Shown here one piece after another: positions 1 through 6,686 of a DNA stretch of 64,000 bases. The position numbers and the translations under genes are program-made. Within the stretch, counting starts at the first letter, position 1, and every line of letters begins with the position of its first letter. The stretch covers positions 103,586-167,585 of the forward strand of contig NZ_JACSQF010000006.1 in NCBI RefSeq assembly GCF_014836755.1, given 5' to 3'. Source of the DNA: Oerskovia merdavium. GTDB lineage: Bacteria > Actinomycetota > Actinomycetes > Actinomycetales > Cellulomonadaceae. The notes beneath the pieces are model-generated. The model worked only from the letters and a program-made list of their open reading frames with translations. It was not told where the DNA came from and did no database searches.

Positions 1-2
1 CG

Positions 3-722
3 ATCCTCGTGGGTGCCCAGGAGTTCCCCGAGTCGGGTGGGCGGTACAACGTGTCGCTCCTCTGGGTCCCCGGCGAGGGGGTCGTCGACCGGTACGCCAA
101 GCAGCACCCTGCCCCGTTCGGCGAGTACATCCCGATGCGCAGCTTCGTGCGGATCTTCTCCGACCAGGTGGACCGGGTGACCACGGACATGATCGCGGGC
201 GACGAGGTCGCCGTGATCGACCTTCCCTCCGAGCGGCTCGGTCGCACCGTGCGGCTCGGCAACGTCATCTGCTTCGAGGTCGCGTACGAGGAGCTGGTGC
301 GTGACGCCGTGAACGCGGGCGCCGAGCTCCTGGTGGTCCCGACAAACAACGCCTCGTTCGGGTACAGCGCCGAGTCCACCCAGCAGCTGGCCATGTCACG
401 CCTGCGGGCGATCGAGACCGGCCGCGCGACCGTGCAGATCTCGACCGTCGGGGTCAGCGGCATCATCGCCCCCAACGGGGCCCTGCTGCAGAGCACCGAG
501 CTCTTCACCCCGGACCAGCTGATCGCCACCCTTCCCCTGCGCGACTCCCTGACCCCGGCCGTGCGCGCGGGCTACTGGCCCGGGTGGATCGCCGGGGGGC
601 TGTCGGTCCTGCTCGTGGTCGCGGGCATCACGGCTCACGTCCGGCGGGCGCCGACCGCGAGCACCAAGGGCGGCAAGGGCGGCACCCGGCGCCCGGCGGC
701 GAAGAAGACCGCGCGCCGGTAG
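3..722 (+). CDS. lnt: Apolipoprotein N-acyltransferase Lnt, C-terminal part (5' end outside window)
   Basis: The enzyme adds the third acyl chain to the N-terminal cysteine of lipoproteins in the membrane. The reading frame is open to the left edge, so the N-terminal membrane helices and the nitrilase-fold start, including the catalytic Glu, are missing. Two of the three catalytic signatures are visible: the Lys motif KQHPAPFGEYIP (family form KxxLVPFGEY) and the Cys motif VICFEVAYEEL (family form ICYE). A last transmembrane helix (WIAGGLSVLLVVAGITAHV) is followed by a Lys/Arg/Gly-rich cytoplasmic tail, which is common in actinobacterial Lnt. It is followed by a hairpin shared with the convergent rbpA. 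In M. tuberculosis the lnt domain is fused to Ppm1 and lies beside rbpA (Rv2051c/Rv2050); here no ppm1 lies between them. Confidence 0.93.
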   Translation: MLVGAQEFPESGGRYNVSLLWVPGEGVVDRYAKQHPAPFGEYIPMRSFVRIFSDQVDRVTTDMIAGDEVAVIDLPSERLGRTVRLGNVICFEVAYEELVRDAVNAGAELLVVPTNNASFGYSAESTQQLAMSRLRAIETGRATVQISTVGVSGIIAPNGALLQSTELFTPDQLIATLPLRDSLTPAVRAGYWPGWIAGGLSVLLVVAGITAHVRRAPTASTKGGKGGTRRPAAKKTARR

Positions 723-859
723 CGGGGACACCGGTCGGCCAGCTCCACGAGAGCCCCGCTGCCCGACGGCGTCCCCTCCCGGGCGAGCCGCCCCGCCCTG
801 GGTGCGCGCCGCCGTCGGGCACGCAGAGCGACAACCGAGCGTGCCGTCCGACGGAACGA

Positions 860-897
860 CGAAGGGCCCGGAACTCCGAGGAGTTCCGGGCCCTTCG
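860..897. terminator. Bidirectional terminator between lnt and rbpA
   Basis: This is a perfect inverted repeat. The left arm is AAGGGCCCGGAACTCC (862-877), the loop is GA, and the right arm GGAGTTCCGGGCCCTT ends at 895; two more base pairs extend it outward to 860 and 897. It lies between convergent stops at 722 and 910. There is no long T tract, as is usual in very GC-rich actinobacteria. Confidence 0.8.
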
Positions 898-907
898 AGG
901 CAGTCGA

Positions 908-1252
908 TCAGGCGCTGCGACGCAGCTTGCCGGCACGCAGGAGGCCGAGGCGCTCGTCGAGCAGCTCCTCGAGCTCCTTGATGGTGCGACGCTCCAGCAG
1001 CATGTCCCAGTGGGTGCGGGCAGGCTTGCCGGCCTTGGGCTCGGGGCGCTCCGCGTCACGCAGGAGGGCCTCCTCGCCACAACGACACTCCCAGACCGCC
1101 GGCACCTCGGCCTCGGTCGAGAACGGCAGGATGATCGTGTGCCCGTTGGGGCAGTCGTAGTGAGCCTGGAAGCGGGGGGCGAAGTCGACGCCCGCGTCGG
1201 ACTCCATGCTCTTCGCGCCGATGCTCATTCCACGTAGGGACCGGTCGGCCAT
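908..1252 (-). CDS. rbpA: RNA polymerase-binding protein RbpA
   Basis: This actinobacterial transcription factor binds RNA polymerase and group 1/2 sigma factors and stabilises the open complex. The product is 114 residues, the usual length. The N-terminal tail begins MADRSLRGMSIGAKS, close to mycobacterial RbpA. The core has C34, H38, C56 and C58 as likely zinc ligands. A basic linker (PEPKAGKPAR) leads to the sigma-interacting helix RTHWDMLLERRTIKELEELL, nearly identical to the mycobacterial one. The ATG at 1252 is chosen because TTGGAGGACACC places an SD sequence at good spacing. A SigR-like promoter lies about 45 bases upstream (1295-1320), matching the known SigR control of rbpA in Streptomyces. 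Confidence 0.97.
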   Translation of the reverse strand: MADRSLRGMSIGAKSMESDAGVDFAPRFQAHYDCPNGHTIILPFSTEAEVPAVWECRCGEEALLRDAERPEPKAGKPARTHWDMLLERRTIKELEELLDERLGLLRAGKLRRSA

Positions 1253-1294
1253 GGTGTCCTCCAAGGGGTAGCGGCAGGGTTGTCTATGGGGGTC

Positions 1295-1320
1295 AACGTC
1301 CGGCCGGCTGCGAGTGTTCC
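1295..1320 (-). promoter_or_regulatory. SigR/SigH-type promoter of rbpA
   Basis: On the minus strand the sequence reads GGAAC, then exactly 18 bases, then GTT, matching the oxidative-stress sigma consensus GGAAT-N18-GTT. It lies upstream of rbpA, a known SigR target in Streptomyces coelicolor. The predicted start of transcription is near 1287, leaving a leader of about 35 bases. The motif is seen directly; use by SigR is inferred. Confidence 0.65.
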
Positions 1321-1723
1321 GGTCGGACGTGAAGGTCCGGTGAAGCAGGAGGCACGCCGAACCCACCCGTCGAGGCTGCCCAGCAGACCGTGCGCATCGG
1401 GTAGGACACGCACTCCCGCGAGACCACCGACCAGGTTTCCGGTTTTCGCGGGCAGGCGCAACTTCAAGCGCAGAATCGGGGTGTGACGTTGCTCCGTCAC
1501 GTGCGCTCGCGCGCCCGGTCCGGCGGCGAGAAGCCAGGCGACGGGAGGCTCCTCGTCCACCACGAACGTGTCCTCGGCCGGCATCGACCGCTGTGCGCCG
1601 ACGTGACGGGGACGCGCCGGTGCGGGACGGAGGCGGCCTGTCCGTATAGTCTCCAATGCCACGATCGCGGTACGGTTCCTCGTGTGAGGCACCAGGGACA
1701 CGGCGAGCAGCGGACGGTCGACC
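1321..1723 (+). other. Intergenic region upstream of integrase; likely -10 element
   Basis: No convincing gene is found here. The only clear signal is TATAGT at 1645-1650, a near-perfect -10 hexamer about 73 bases before the integrase ATG, but no good -35 hexamer stands 17 bases before it. No tRNA or direct repeat that could be an attachment site was found. The integrase itself has only a weak ribosome binding site. Confidence 0.4.
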
Positions 1724-2809
1724 ATGGCGACCGTTGAGGCCTACGAGACGACCGCCGGACGGCGGTACATGGTTCGCTACCGCACCCCCGAGCGCAAGCA
1801 GACCAAGAAGCGCGGCTTCAAGACCAAGCGCAGCGCCGAGGCCTTCGCGTCCTCGCTCGAGGTGTCGATGCTCCGCGGCGAGTTCATCGACCCTGCGGCG
1901 GCCCGGTCGACGGTCCTCGAGCTCGGGGGAGCGTGGCTCCAGCGCCAGACCCACCTCAAGCCTTCGACGGCCCGCGCGATCGAGAGCTCGTGGCGCCTGC
2001 ACGTCACCCCCCGGTGGGGGAGCGTCCCGGTCGCCGAGATCCGGCGCACCGCGGTCCAGGCGTGGGTCTCGGAACTGAGCGCCGCCTACAGTCCCACGAC
2101 CGTCGCACGCGCGCACGGCGCACTGGCCTCCTTGCTCGACGACGCGGTCGACGACCGCCGCATCCTCACCAACCCGGCCCGCGGTGTGAACCTGCCGCGC
2201 AAGGTCCGCCGAGAGCACACCTACCTCGACCACCAGCAGGTGGCCGCACTGGCCACCGCCGCCGGCCGGCACGAGACGCTCGTCCTGGTCTTCGCGTACT
2301 GCGGGCTCCGCTGGGGCGAGGCCGCCGGCCTGCGCGTGAGGGACCTCGACATGCTCCGGCACCGGCTGCGCGTCAACCAGAACGCGGTCGAGGTCGGGTC
2401 GGACATCGTCATCGGGACTCCCAAGACGCACGAGCGACGCTCGGTCCCGTTCCCGGCGTTCCTCTCGATGCGGCTCGCTGCCGCGTGCGAGGGCAAGGGG
2501 CGCGACGACGTCGTCTTCCACGGCGACCGCGGCGACTACCTCAAGCGCTCGAAGTCCGGCACCGGGTGGTTCTGGCGCGCGGCTCGCGACGCGGGCATCG
2601 ACGACCACCTGACCCCTCACGACCTGCGCCACACCGCGGCGAGCCTCGCCGTCTCGGCCGGGGCGAACGTCAAGGCCGTCCAGCGCATGCTGGGACATGC
2701 CTCCGCGAGCATGACTCTCGACGTCTACGCCGACCTCTTCGACAACGATCTCGACGGCGTCGCGGTCGCTCTGGAGTCCGCGAGACTGCGCGCAGTCTCG
2801 CCTGGCTAG
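1724..2809 (+). CDS. Tyrosine-type site-specific integrase (phage/ICE family)
   Basis: This 361-residue recombinase has a typical phage/ICE integrase layout. There is an N-terminal AP2-like arm-binding domain (YETTAGRRYMVRYRTPERKQTKKRGF, residues 7-32). A SAM-like core-binding domain covers about residues 60-150, and the catalytic domain about 165-350. The catalytic set is complete: R196 (CGLRWGEAAGL), K234 (TPKTHERRS), H299 and R302 (HDLRH), H325 (GHAS) and the nucleophile Y335 (LDVYADLF). No excisionase gene is next to it. It lies divergently from rbpA, and inverted repeats directly after its stop may form the attachment site. It differs in domain build from the second recombinase at 6821, so the two are not a duplication. 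Confidence 0.93.
   Translation: MATVEAYETTAGRRYMVRYRTPERKQTKKRGFKTKRSAEAFASSLEVSMLRGEFIDPAAARSTVLELGGAWLQRQTHLKPSTARAIESSWRLHVTPRWGSVPVAEIRRTAVQAWVSELSAAYSPTTVARAHGALASLLDDAVDDRRILTNPARGVNLPRKVRREHTYLDHQQVAALATAAGRHETLVLVFAYCGLRWGEAAGLRVRDLDMLRHRLRVNQNAVEVGSDIVIGTPKTHERRSVPFPAFLSMRLAAACEGKGRDDVVFHGDRGDYLKRSKSGTGWFWRAARDAGIDDHLTPHDLRHTAASLAVSAGANVKAVQRMLGHASASMTLDVYADLFDNDLDGVAVALESARLRAVSPG
2781..2800. repeat. Perfect 20-bp palindrome inside the integrase 3' end
   Basis: The sequence is CGAGACTGCG followed by its exact reverse complement CGCAGTCTCG. It lies within the last codons of the integrase, coding for part of ARLRAVS. With no spacer it fits a dimeric protein-binding site better than an RNA hairpin. 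It is followed at once by the hairpin at 2812-2830. Confidence 0.55.
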
Positions 2810-2811
2810 TG

Positions 2812-2830
2812 CCCGTGGTGTGCCCACGGG
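2812..2830 (+). terminator. Hairpin directly after the integrase stop
   Basis: The arms CCCGTGG (2812-2818) and CCACGGG (2824-2830) enclose a 5-base loop, starting 3 bases after the TAG stop. It is probably a terminator without a U tract, though it could also be part of the attachment region. Confidence 0.45.
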
Positions 2831-2901
2831 GTGTGCGTTTGGCTCCTGCAGGCTCGTGAGAGTGGCGGAATTTCAACGTTCCGACGGGGGAGAGGCGCTC
2901 A

Positions 2902-2997
2902 TGCCCCGTGGGTATAGAACTCACGGGGCAGGCGCATCCGAGGGCAAATCGGGCATCTTGCGACGAGAGTCGAACTGCCCGCATGCTGCCGGATGCG
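2902..2997. other. Nested inverted-repeat element downstream of the integrase
   Basis: Two structures stand side by side. The first is a 9-bp hairpin, TGCCCCGTG (2902-2910) with CACGGGGCA (2922-2930). The second is a three-level nested stem: CGCATCCG (2933-2940) with CGGATGCG (2990-2997), enclosing CGGGCA (2950-2955) with TGCCCG (2976-2981), enclosing CGAC (2961-2964) GAGA GTCG (2969-2972). The innermost stem has a GNRA tetraloop. No reading frame fits. It may be the recombination site of the neighbouring integrase or a structured RNA; the sequence alone does not decide. Confidence 0.45.
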
Positions 2998-3254
2998 GAT
3001 CGCGCGCCTGCGCTCTCAGGGCTTCCTGACGAAGTCTGTCGTCATCAAGATACTTCGCCGCATGGCGGACTGGGCGACGGGTGAGCGCACCGCCCGTGTG
3101 GATCGATCGGGCGGGTCGGGGAGTGGCGGGCGGTCGGCACGCAGGGTACCGACTCGCGGCGCGTTCCGACCTGCCCGGCCTGTTGCTGCTCGATAGGGTC
3201 GAGCAACAGGGCGCTGCGTGGAGCGGTGTCGACGAACGACGAAGGAGCCACCCG
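2998..3254 (+). other. Non-coding region before the DUF1905 gene, with one hairpin
   Basis: No gene is supported. A hairpin lies at 3179-3210: CCTGTTGCT (3179-3187) pairs with AGCAACAGG (3202-3210), and inside it CTCGA pairs with TCGAG. It sits about 45 bases before the downstream start codon and could be an operator or a leader structure. Confidence 0.4.
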
Positions 3255-3542
3255 GTGAGCAGCCCTCCAGGTCCGATGGACGTGACGTTCTCCGCACCGA
3301 TCGGCGTGACCGTGCGCGGCGACGTGTGGTCGTGCGTCGAGGTGCCCGACTCGGTCGAGCTCCTGGGAACCGGCAAGGCCGTGCGGGTGGTCGCCACCGT
3401 GGACGGTCACGACCTGACGGCGGGACTGATGCCGACCGGGGCCGGCGGCCACATGCTCTCGATCAGCGCGAAGATGCGGAAGGCTCTCGGAAAGGACCTC
3501 GGTGACGCCGTCACCGTCCACCTTTCCGAACGACTGACCTGA
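3255..3542 (+). CDS. DUF1905 domain-containing protein
   Basis: This is a small soluble protein of 95 residues. The body matches the DUF1905 pattern: a beta-rich start (VTFSAPIGVTVRGDVWSCVEVPDSV), a middle VRVVATVDGHDLTAGLMPTGAGGHMLSISAKMRKALG, and the closing GDAVTVHL. The family is about 80-100 residues long and its function is unknown; the closing segment resembles AbrB-like swapped-hairpin folds. The GTG at 3255 is chosen because GAAGGAGCC precedes it at normal spacing. The frame is open back to 3081, but the upstream residues do not look conserved. It lies alone between the integrase and a convergent lipase gene, as likely island cargo. Confidence 0.75.
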   Translation: MSSPPGPMDVTFSAPIGVTVRGDVWSCVEVPDSVELLGTGKAVRVVATVDGHDLTAGLMPTGAGGHMLSISAKMRKALGKDLGDAVTVHLSERLT

Positions 3543-3568
3543 GGTTCGGACGGATTGTCGGGGATTTC

Positions 3569-3600
3569 CGGCGGTGCGGTGTGGAAACGCCGCACCGCCG
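3569..3600. terminator. Bidirectional terminator between DUF1905 and patatin genes
   Basis: There is a perfect 11-bp stem: CGGCGGTGCGG (3569-3579) and CCGCACCGCCG (3590-3600) with a 10-base loop. It is placed between convergent stop codons at 3542 and 3628. Confidence 0.75.
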
Positions 3601-3627
3601 AAGACCTGCCCATTGTTTCCGTGGGCG

Positions 3628-4581
3628 TCAGCGCCAGAACGAAGCCAGTCCACCAGCCAGCTCCGTGCCCTGCTCGTACCCGGCTCGAGCCGCAGCCGGA
3701 CGAAGGGACAGGTCCATCGCGTGGGTTCCGAACAGGTGCTCGGAAGCGCTGTCAGGGAATATCGTCTCGACCGCGCTGCCCCGTGCGCGGAGCTCGTCCA
3801 CCTGCGCAGCGAGCTGCAGTCCCCACGCCGGTGGGGTGAACGACCTCCCGGCGAACGGTGACAGCACCAGCACACGCTCGTGCCCGGCGGCCAGGTCGGC
3901 ATTCTCGTTGCGGCGGTAGCCGCCGTCGATGTAGAGACGGTCACCGATCCTGTACGGAAGGCCGCTCGAGCAGCTCGCGGCGACGGCGTCCGCCAGGTCG
4001 ACCCCGCTGAGGCGGTCGAACACGACTGGCTCGCCGGACTCGGCGTCGACGGCCGTGAGGAGCACCGTGCGCTGCGGCCAGTGCTGGCTCGGCAGCCGAG
4101 AAGCGACGGTAGCGCGCCACCGAGCGCGCCAGGAACCGTCCGATGCCGCTTCGCGGTCGAGCGCTGCGGCGCCCACCTTTCGTCGCAGGTCAGCAGCGTC
4201 GTCGGCGGAAGCGATGAGAGCGTTCATCCGCGCCAGATGATCCACGACCGCGCGGTTCGGGGCATGTCCTCGGTCTCCGCCGGGTGCGCCGTTCGGACGT
4301 GGGGGAGCAGCCGCGAGGGTCGTCGCGAGCAGCTCGGTCGGAGATGCGCCGGCCAGCTGGGCGGCGGCAGTCGAACCGGCCGACGTCCCGACGGTGAGGT
4401 CTGCTGCTGTCACGTCGAGCCCGGCATCGAACAGACCGGCGACGACGCCGATCAGCCAGGCGTTGCCCGTCGATCCGCCGCCCCCGAGGACGAGCGCCCG
4501 CTCGCCGGCAGGGAGCCGCGGCAGGCTCTGGTCAGTGTTCGAGGAGTCGCGGGCCGGGGAGGAATCAGGTGAGGTGTTCAT
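3628..4581 (-). CDS. Patatin-like phospholipase
   Basis: This is a serine acyl hydrolase of the patatin family, predicted to cleave acyl chains from lipids. The 317-residue product has the three family signatures in order: the oxyanion glycine loop GGGGSTGNAW (about 33-42), the nucleophile elbow GTSAG with Ser67, and the catalytic Asp in YIDGGYRRNEN near residue 220. No signal peptide or membrane helix is visible, so it is probably cytosolic. The ATG at 4581 is preferred, with an AAGGCGA site upstream; an in-frame TTG at 4611 would add ten unconvincing residues. A 19-codon ORF with an excellent ribosome binding site lies in its leader. The physiological substrate is unknown. Confidence 0.88.
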   Translation of the reverse strand: MNTSPDSSPARDSSNTDQSLPRLPAGERALVLGGGGSTGNAWLIGVVAGLFDAGLDVTAADLTVGTSAGSTAAAQLAGASPTELLATTLAAAPPRPNGAPGGDRGHAPNRAVVDHLARMNALIASADDAADLRRKVGAAALDREAASDGSWRARWRATVASRLPSQHWPQRTVLLTAVDAESGEPVVFDRLSGVDLADAVAASCSSGLPYRIGDRLYIDGGYRRNENADLAAGHERVLVLSPFAGRSFTPPAWGLQLAAQVDELRARGSAVETIFPDSASEHLFGTHAMDLSLRPAAARAGYEQGTELAGGLASFWR

Positions 4582-4627
4582 GGGAGTCGCCTTTCGCGAA
4601 GTGCTGGGCAAGCGCTCCCTGCGACGA

Positions 4628-4687
4628 CTAGCTCGGTCGCGCGATCGTGGACTGCAGGGGAGAGCCCGGTACGGGTACGGCGTTCAC
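4628..4687 (-). CDS. Putative 19-residue leader ORF upstream of the patatin gene
   Basis: On the minus strand a GTG codon at 4687 follows GAGGAGGTGAGACCC, one of the best SD matches in the window. It opens a frame VNAVPVPGSPLQSTIARPS that stops at TAG (4628-4630), 46 bases before the patatin ATG. The frame is different from that of the lipase. It may be a leader peptide. Too short to test by codon use, so confidence is low. Confidence 0.35.
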   Translation of the reverse strand: MNAVPVPGSPLQSTIARPS

Positions 4688-5078
4688 GGGTCTCACCTCC
4701 TCGACGACGGGTCACGATCAAGGCGACGCTAGCACGCCGCACGCGCAGTCGACCAAGGAAATTCTCCGCCGACTGCTCCGCGCTGCAGGCTGCCGATTCG
4801 CCGACTGAATCTCGGTATGCCCAGACGGCTGCTTCGATACCTTCCGACCTGATCATTTCTCGCCATTGCCGTGCGGAAATTCGTGCCTCGCTCCAGGGCA
4901 TCTCTTCATCGATTCCCCGAGCGAGGGCGGAGTGAAGAACCTCGGCGACGCGAGGTCTTACTTCGAGACGCGAGCGGGCGCGCCGTCGGACACGATCGAG
5001 CAGATCTGGAGAAGCGCACGACGGCGCCCGTCAGTAGCGTCGAACCTGACGACAGACCCACCGAGAAGGGGAACCACG
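4688..5078. other. Divergent intergenic region between patatin and DUF1801 genes
   Basis: About 390 bases hold promoters for both directions but no convincing gene. Local AT content is higher than in the flanks, for example near 4755-4770 and 4850-4880. A minus-strand frame here (start at 4901) shows no family resemblance and no good start site. No hexamer pair was clear enough to call a promoter. Confidence 0.4.
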
Positions 5079-5525
5079 ATGACCGGCACCACGAAGTCGA
5101 CCAAGACCGCCAAGGCCTACGAAGGATTCTCGGCCGAGGAGCGCGCGGCGATGAAGGAGCGCGCCAAGGAGCTCAAGGCGTCCGCGAACCGGGCCGAGGC
5201 GGAGAAGGCTCAGCTCGAGAAGATCGCGGAGCTGTCCGAGCCGGACCGCTCCATGGCCTCGCGGATCCACGAGCTCGTGGCCGAGCACGCGCCCTCGCTC
5301 GCGCCGAAGACCTGGTACGGGATGCCCGGGTGGGCCAAGGACGGCAAGATCCTGTGCTTCTTCCAGCCTGCGGAGAAGTTCGGCGCTCGCTACCCGACGT
5401 TCGGCTTCAACGACGTCGCCCAGCTCGACGAGGGCACGCTGTGGCCCGTCGCCTATGCCCTCACGGAGCTGACGGCGGAGAACGAGGCGACGATCGCCGA
5501 GCTCGTGAAGCGGGCGGCCGGCTGA
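5079..5525 (+). CDS. DUF1801/YdhG-like domain protein
   Basis: This is a soluble protein of 148 residues. The first 60 residues are charged and helical (KERAKELKASANRAEAEKAQ). The DUF1801-like core follows, with ASRIHELVAEHAPSLAPKTWYGMPGWAKDGKILCFF and, further on, YPTFGFNDVAQLD. Members of this superfamily (YdhG/frataxin-like fold) have been linked to iron handling in Bacillus, but most are uncharacterised. The start is fixed by GAGAAGGGG before the ATG. It is transcribed alone and ends at a strong hairpin (5555-5592). Confidence 0.75.
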   Translation: MTGTTKSTKTAKAYEGFSAEERAAMKERAKELKASANRAEAEKAQLEKIAELSEPDRSMASRIHELVAEHAPSLAPKTWYGMPGWAKDGKILCFFQPAEKFGARYPTFGFNDVAQLDEGTLWPVAYALTELTAENEATIAELVKRAAG

Positions 5526-5554
5526 CCGACAGCGGGCGTCGCCACTCCGTCACT

Positions 5555-5592
5555 GTGCGGGTCAGAGCGCAGAAATGCGCTCTGACCTGCAC
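5555..5592 (+). terminator. GNRA-capped terminator hairpin after DUF1801 gene
   Basis: This is a 17-bp stem with one mismatch. The left arm GTGCGGGTCAGAGCGCA (5555-5571), a GAAA tetraloop and the right arm TGCGCTCTGACCTGCAC (5576-5592) lie 30 bases after the stop codon. Confidence 0.75.
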
Positions 5593-5672
5593 GGATACAC
5601 ATCCGGGAGCTGACAGCTGGGGGAGTGGCGGGCACACGTCTCCTGGCCGCGGCGCCCGCATCGTCTGGCACC

Positions 5673-6010
5673 ATGCTCACCATGCCCCTCGACATCCTGC
5701 TGGTCGCCGTCTCGCAGCGAGGCACGAGCTCTCGCCGTCGCACGCTGAGGACCTTGGCAGCCACCTGCGACACCGAGGGCGAGCTCGTCCGGCTGGCCGC
5801 GGCGAGCGGGCGGCCGTTGCTGGCGAAGATCGACCCGTACGGAGATCTCGTCCTGACGTCGTCGGAGGCGCGGACCAGCTGGTCGCCGAGCTGCGATCCG
5901 TCGACGGCGCGGCTTCCGGGGCCGCTGCGCGCATCGTGGACGAGGTCGTCGGCCTGGCCGAGCGGTGCGCCGCCGATGCGACCACGGAGCTGCACCTGAT
6001 CGGTGACTAA
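5673..6010 (+). pseudogene. Frameshifted small gene of unknown function
   Basis: The first part reads from ATG 5673 (or 5682): MPLDILLVAVSQRGTSSR, continuing to IDPYGDLVLTSSE. The sensible frame then jumps to one that continues DQLVAELRSVDGAASG and ends ELHLIGD at TAA 6010. The switch lies at 5866-5873, where GAGGCGCGGACC would read through as GAG GCG GAC if a CG dinucleotide were removed. The joined product would be about 110 residues and looks like one continuous acidic, helical protein. This is either a true two-base duplication inactivating the gene or a sequence error. No family was recognised. Confidence 0.55.
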
Positions 6011-6072
6011 CGGTCCGGTCCACAGATCGTTGGAACGACGCCCCTTCCAGCCCCTCTCGACCGTCACCCGGC

Positions 6073-6100
6073 AACGCCGATAATGTACATTATGTCATTA
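6073..6100. other. Candidate dif site (XerC/XerD chromosome dimer resolution)
   Basis: The sequence has full dif architecture: an 11-base XerC-type arm AACGCCGATAA (6073-6083), a 6-base spacer TGTACA (6084-6089), and an 11-base XerD-type arm TTATGTCATTA (6090-6100). The core from 6077 to 6097 matches the actinobacterial dif pattern as I remember it (CCGATAAT, ACATTATGTCA); only the outer bases differ. It also matches E. coli dif in spacer length and inner arm bases (ATAA and TTAT). It is the most AT-rich short stretch in its neighbourhood. Gene direction on both sides is broadly convergent toward it. It could instead be the hybrid junction of an element that integrates at dif. Confidence 0.75.
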
Positions 6101-6282
6101 TGGCCGAACGGGGCCACCCCTCTCGTGCGGCCAGACGGGCCCCTGGCGCCCTGAGCGACCACGCACAGTACGACTGGATCGAGCCTCGCCGGGCGCACGG
6201 CGTGCATCAGGATCGGACGCGGCGGACTCTCTCCTTCGCAAGGGCGTCGAGCAGCGGCGCGCAGCAGCCTCTGGAGTCGACG

Positions 6283-6621
6283 ATGAGCTCAGGACCGTTC
6301 GCGGCCGCGCAGTCCGACAGGCCGACCGTCGTCGAGCCGGCGCCGTCACCCAGGAGCTCGCCGGCGCCGACCGGCCGTCGGCTTGCGGTCCACGGCGCGC
6401 GCGCGACCCTCGTGGCGCTGCTCCTGGTGACGACGCTCGGCGTGGCGGTGCTCGCGGCTGCGCTCGCCTCGATCGTCGCGGTCCTCACGGCCCCCTGGTG
6501 GATCTACCGGTTGTGGCTCCGCCCTGCGCTCGACCGGTCCCCCTCGAGTGCGGGCGCCCTCCTGGACGTTCGGCCCGGGCGGGACGGCGACGCGCCCCTC
6601 GCTGCGTCGTCGGGCATCTGA
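6283..6621 (+). CDS. Small single-pass membrane protein, unknown function
   Basis: The product has 112 residues. A Pro/Ser-rich N-terminus (about 35 residues) is followed by a basic stretch and one strong hydrophobic helix (ATLVALLLVTTLGVAVLAAA) continuing into IVAVLTAPWWIYRLWL, possibly a second segment. The C-terminal tail is polar. The ATG at 6283 is preferred because CTGGAGTCGACG precedes it; the frame extends back to an ATG at 6100 that overlaps the dif-like site, but those residues look non-coding. No homologous family is recognised. It lies between the dif-like site and the second recombinase. Confidence 0.55.
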   Translation: MSSGPFAAAQSDRPTVVEPAPSPRSSPAPTGRRLAVHGARATLVALLLVTTLGVAVLAAALASIVAVLTAPWWIYRLWLRPALDRSPSSAGALLDVRPGRDGDAPLAASSGI

Positions 6622-6686
6622 GGGCGTAGCTGCCCGCACCTCTTTCGCGATGGCACTGCTGGGGGTACTCTCTTAGATAAGGACAT

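Noticed and set aside
908..2827. A 639-codon minus-strand frame covering rbpA and the integrase
   Set aside because: Only the last 114 codons (rbpA) resemble a protein family; the rest is the antisense shadow of the integrase in a very GC-rich sequence.
2966..2979. A T-arm-like stretch on the minus strand (GTTCGACTCT) that could be a tRNA 3' end used as an att site
   Set aside because: The flanking stem does not pair properly, no acceptor or anticodon arm is found, and the bases fit better in the nested hairpin at 2933-2997.
4578..4901. A minus-strand frame of 107 codons upstream of the patatin gene
   Set aside because: No family resemblance, no good start site, and it overlaps a better-supported short frame and the patatin start.
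6100..6282. N-terminal extension of the small membrane protein back to an ATG at 6100
   Set aside because: The ATG overlaps the dif-like site and the added residues look non-coding; the ATG at 6283 has a proper SD.
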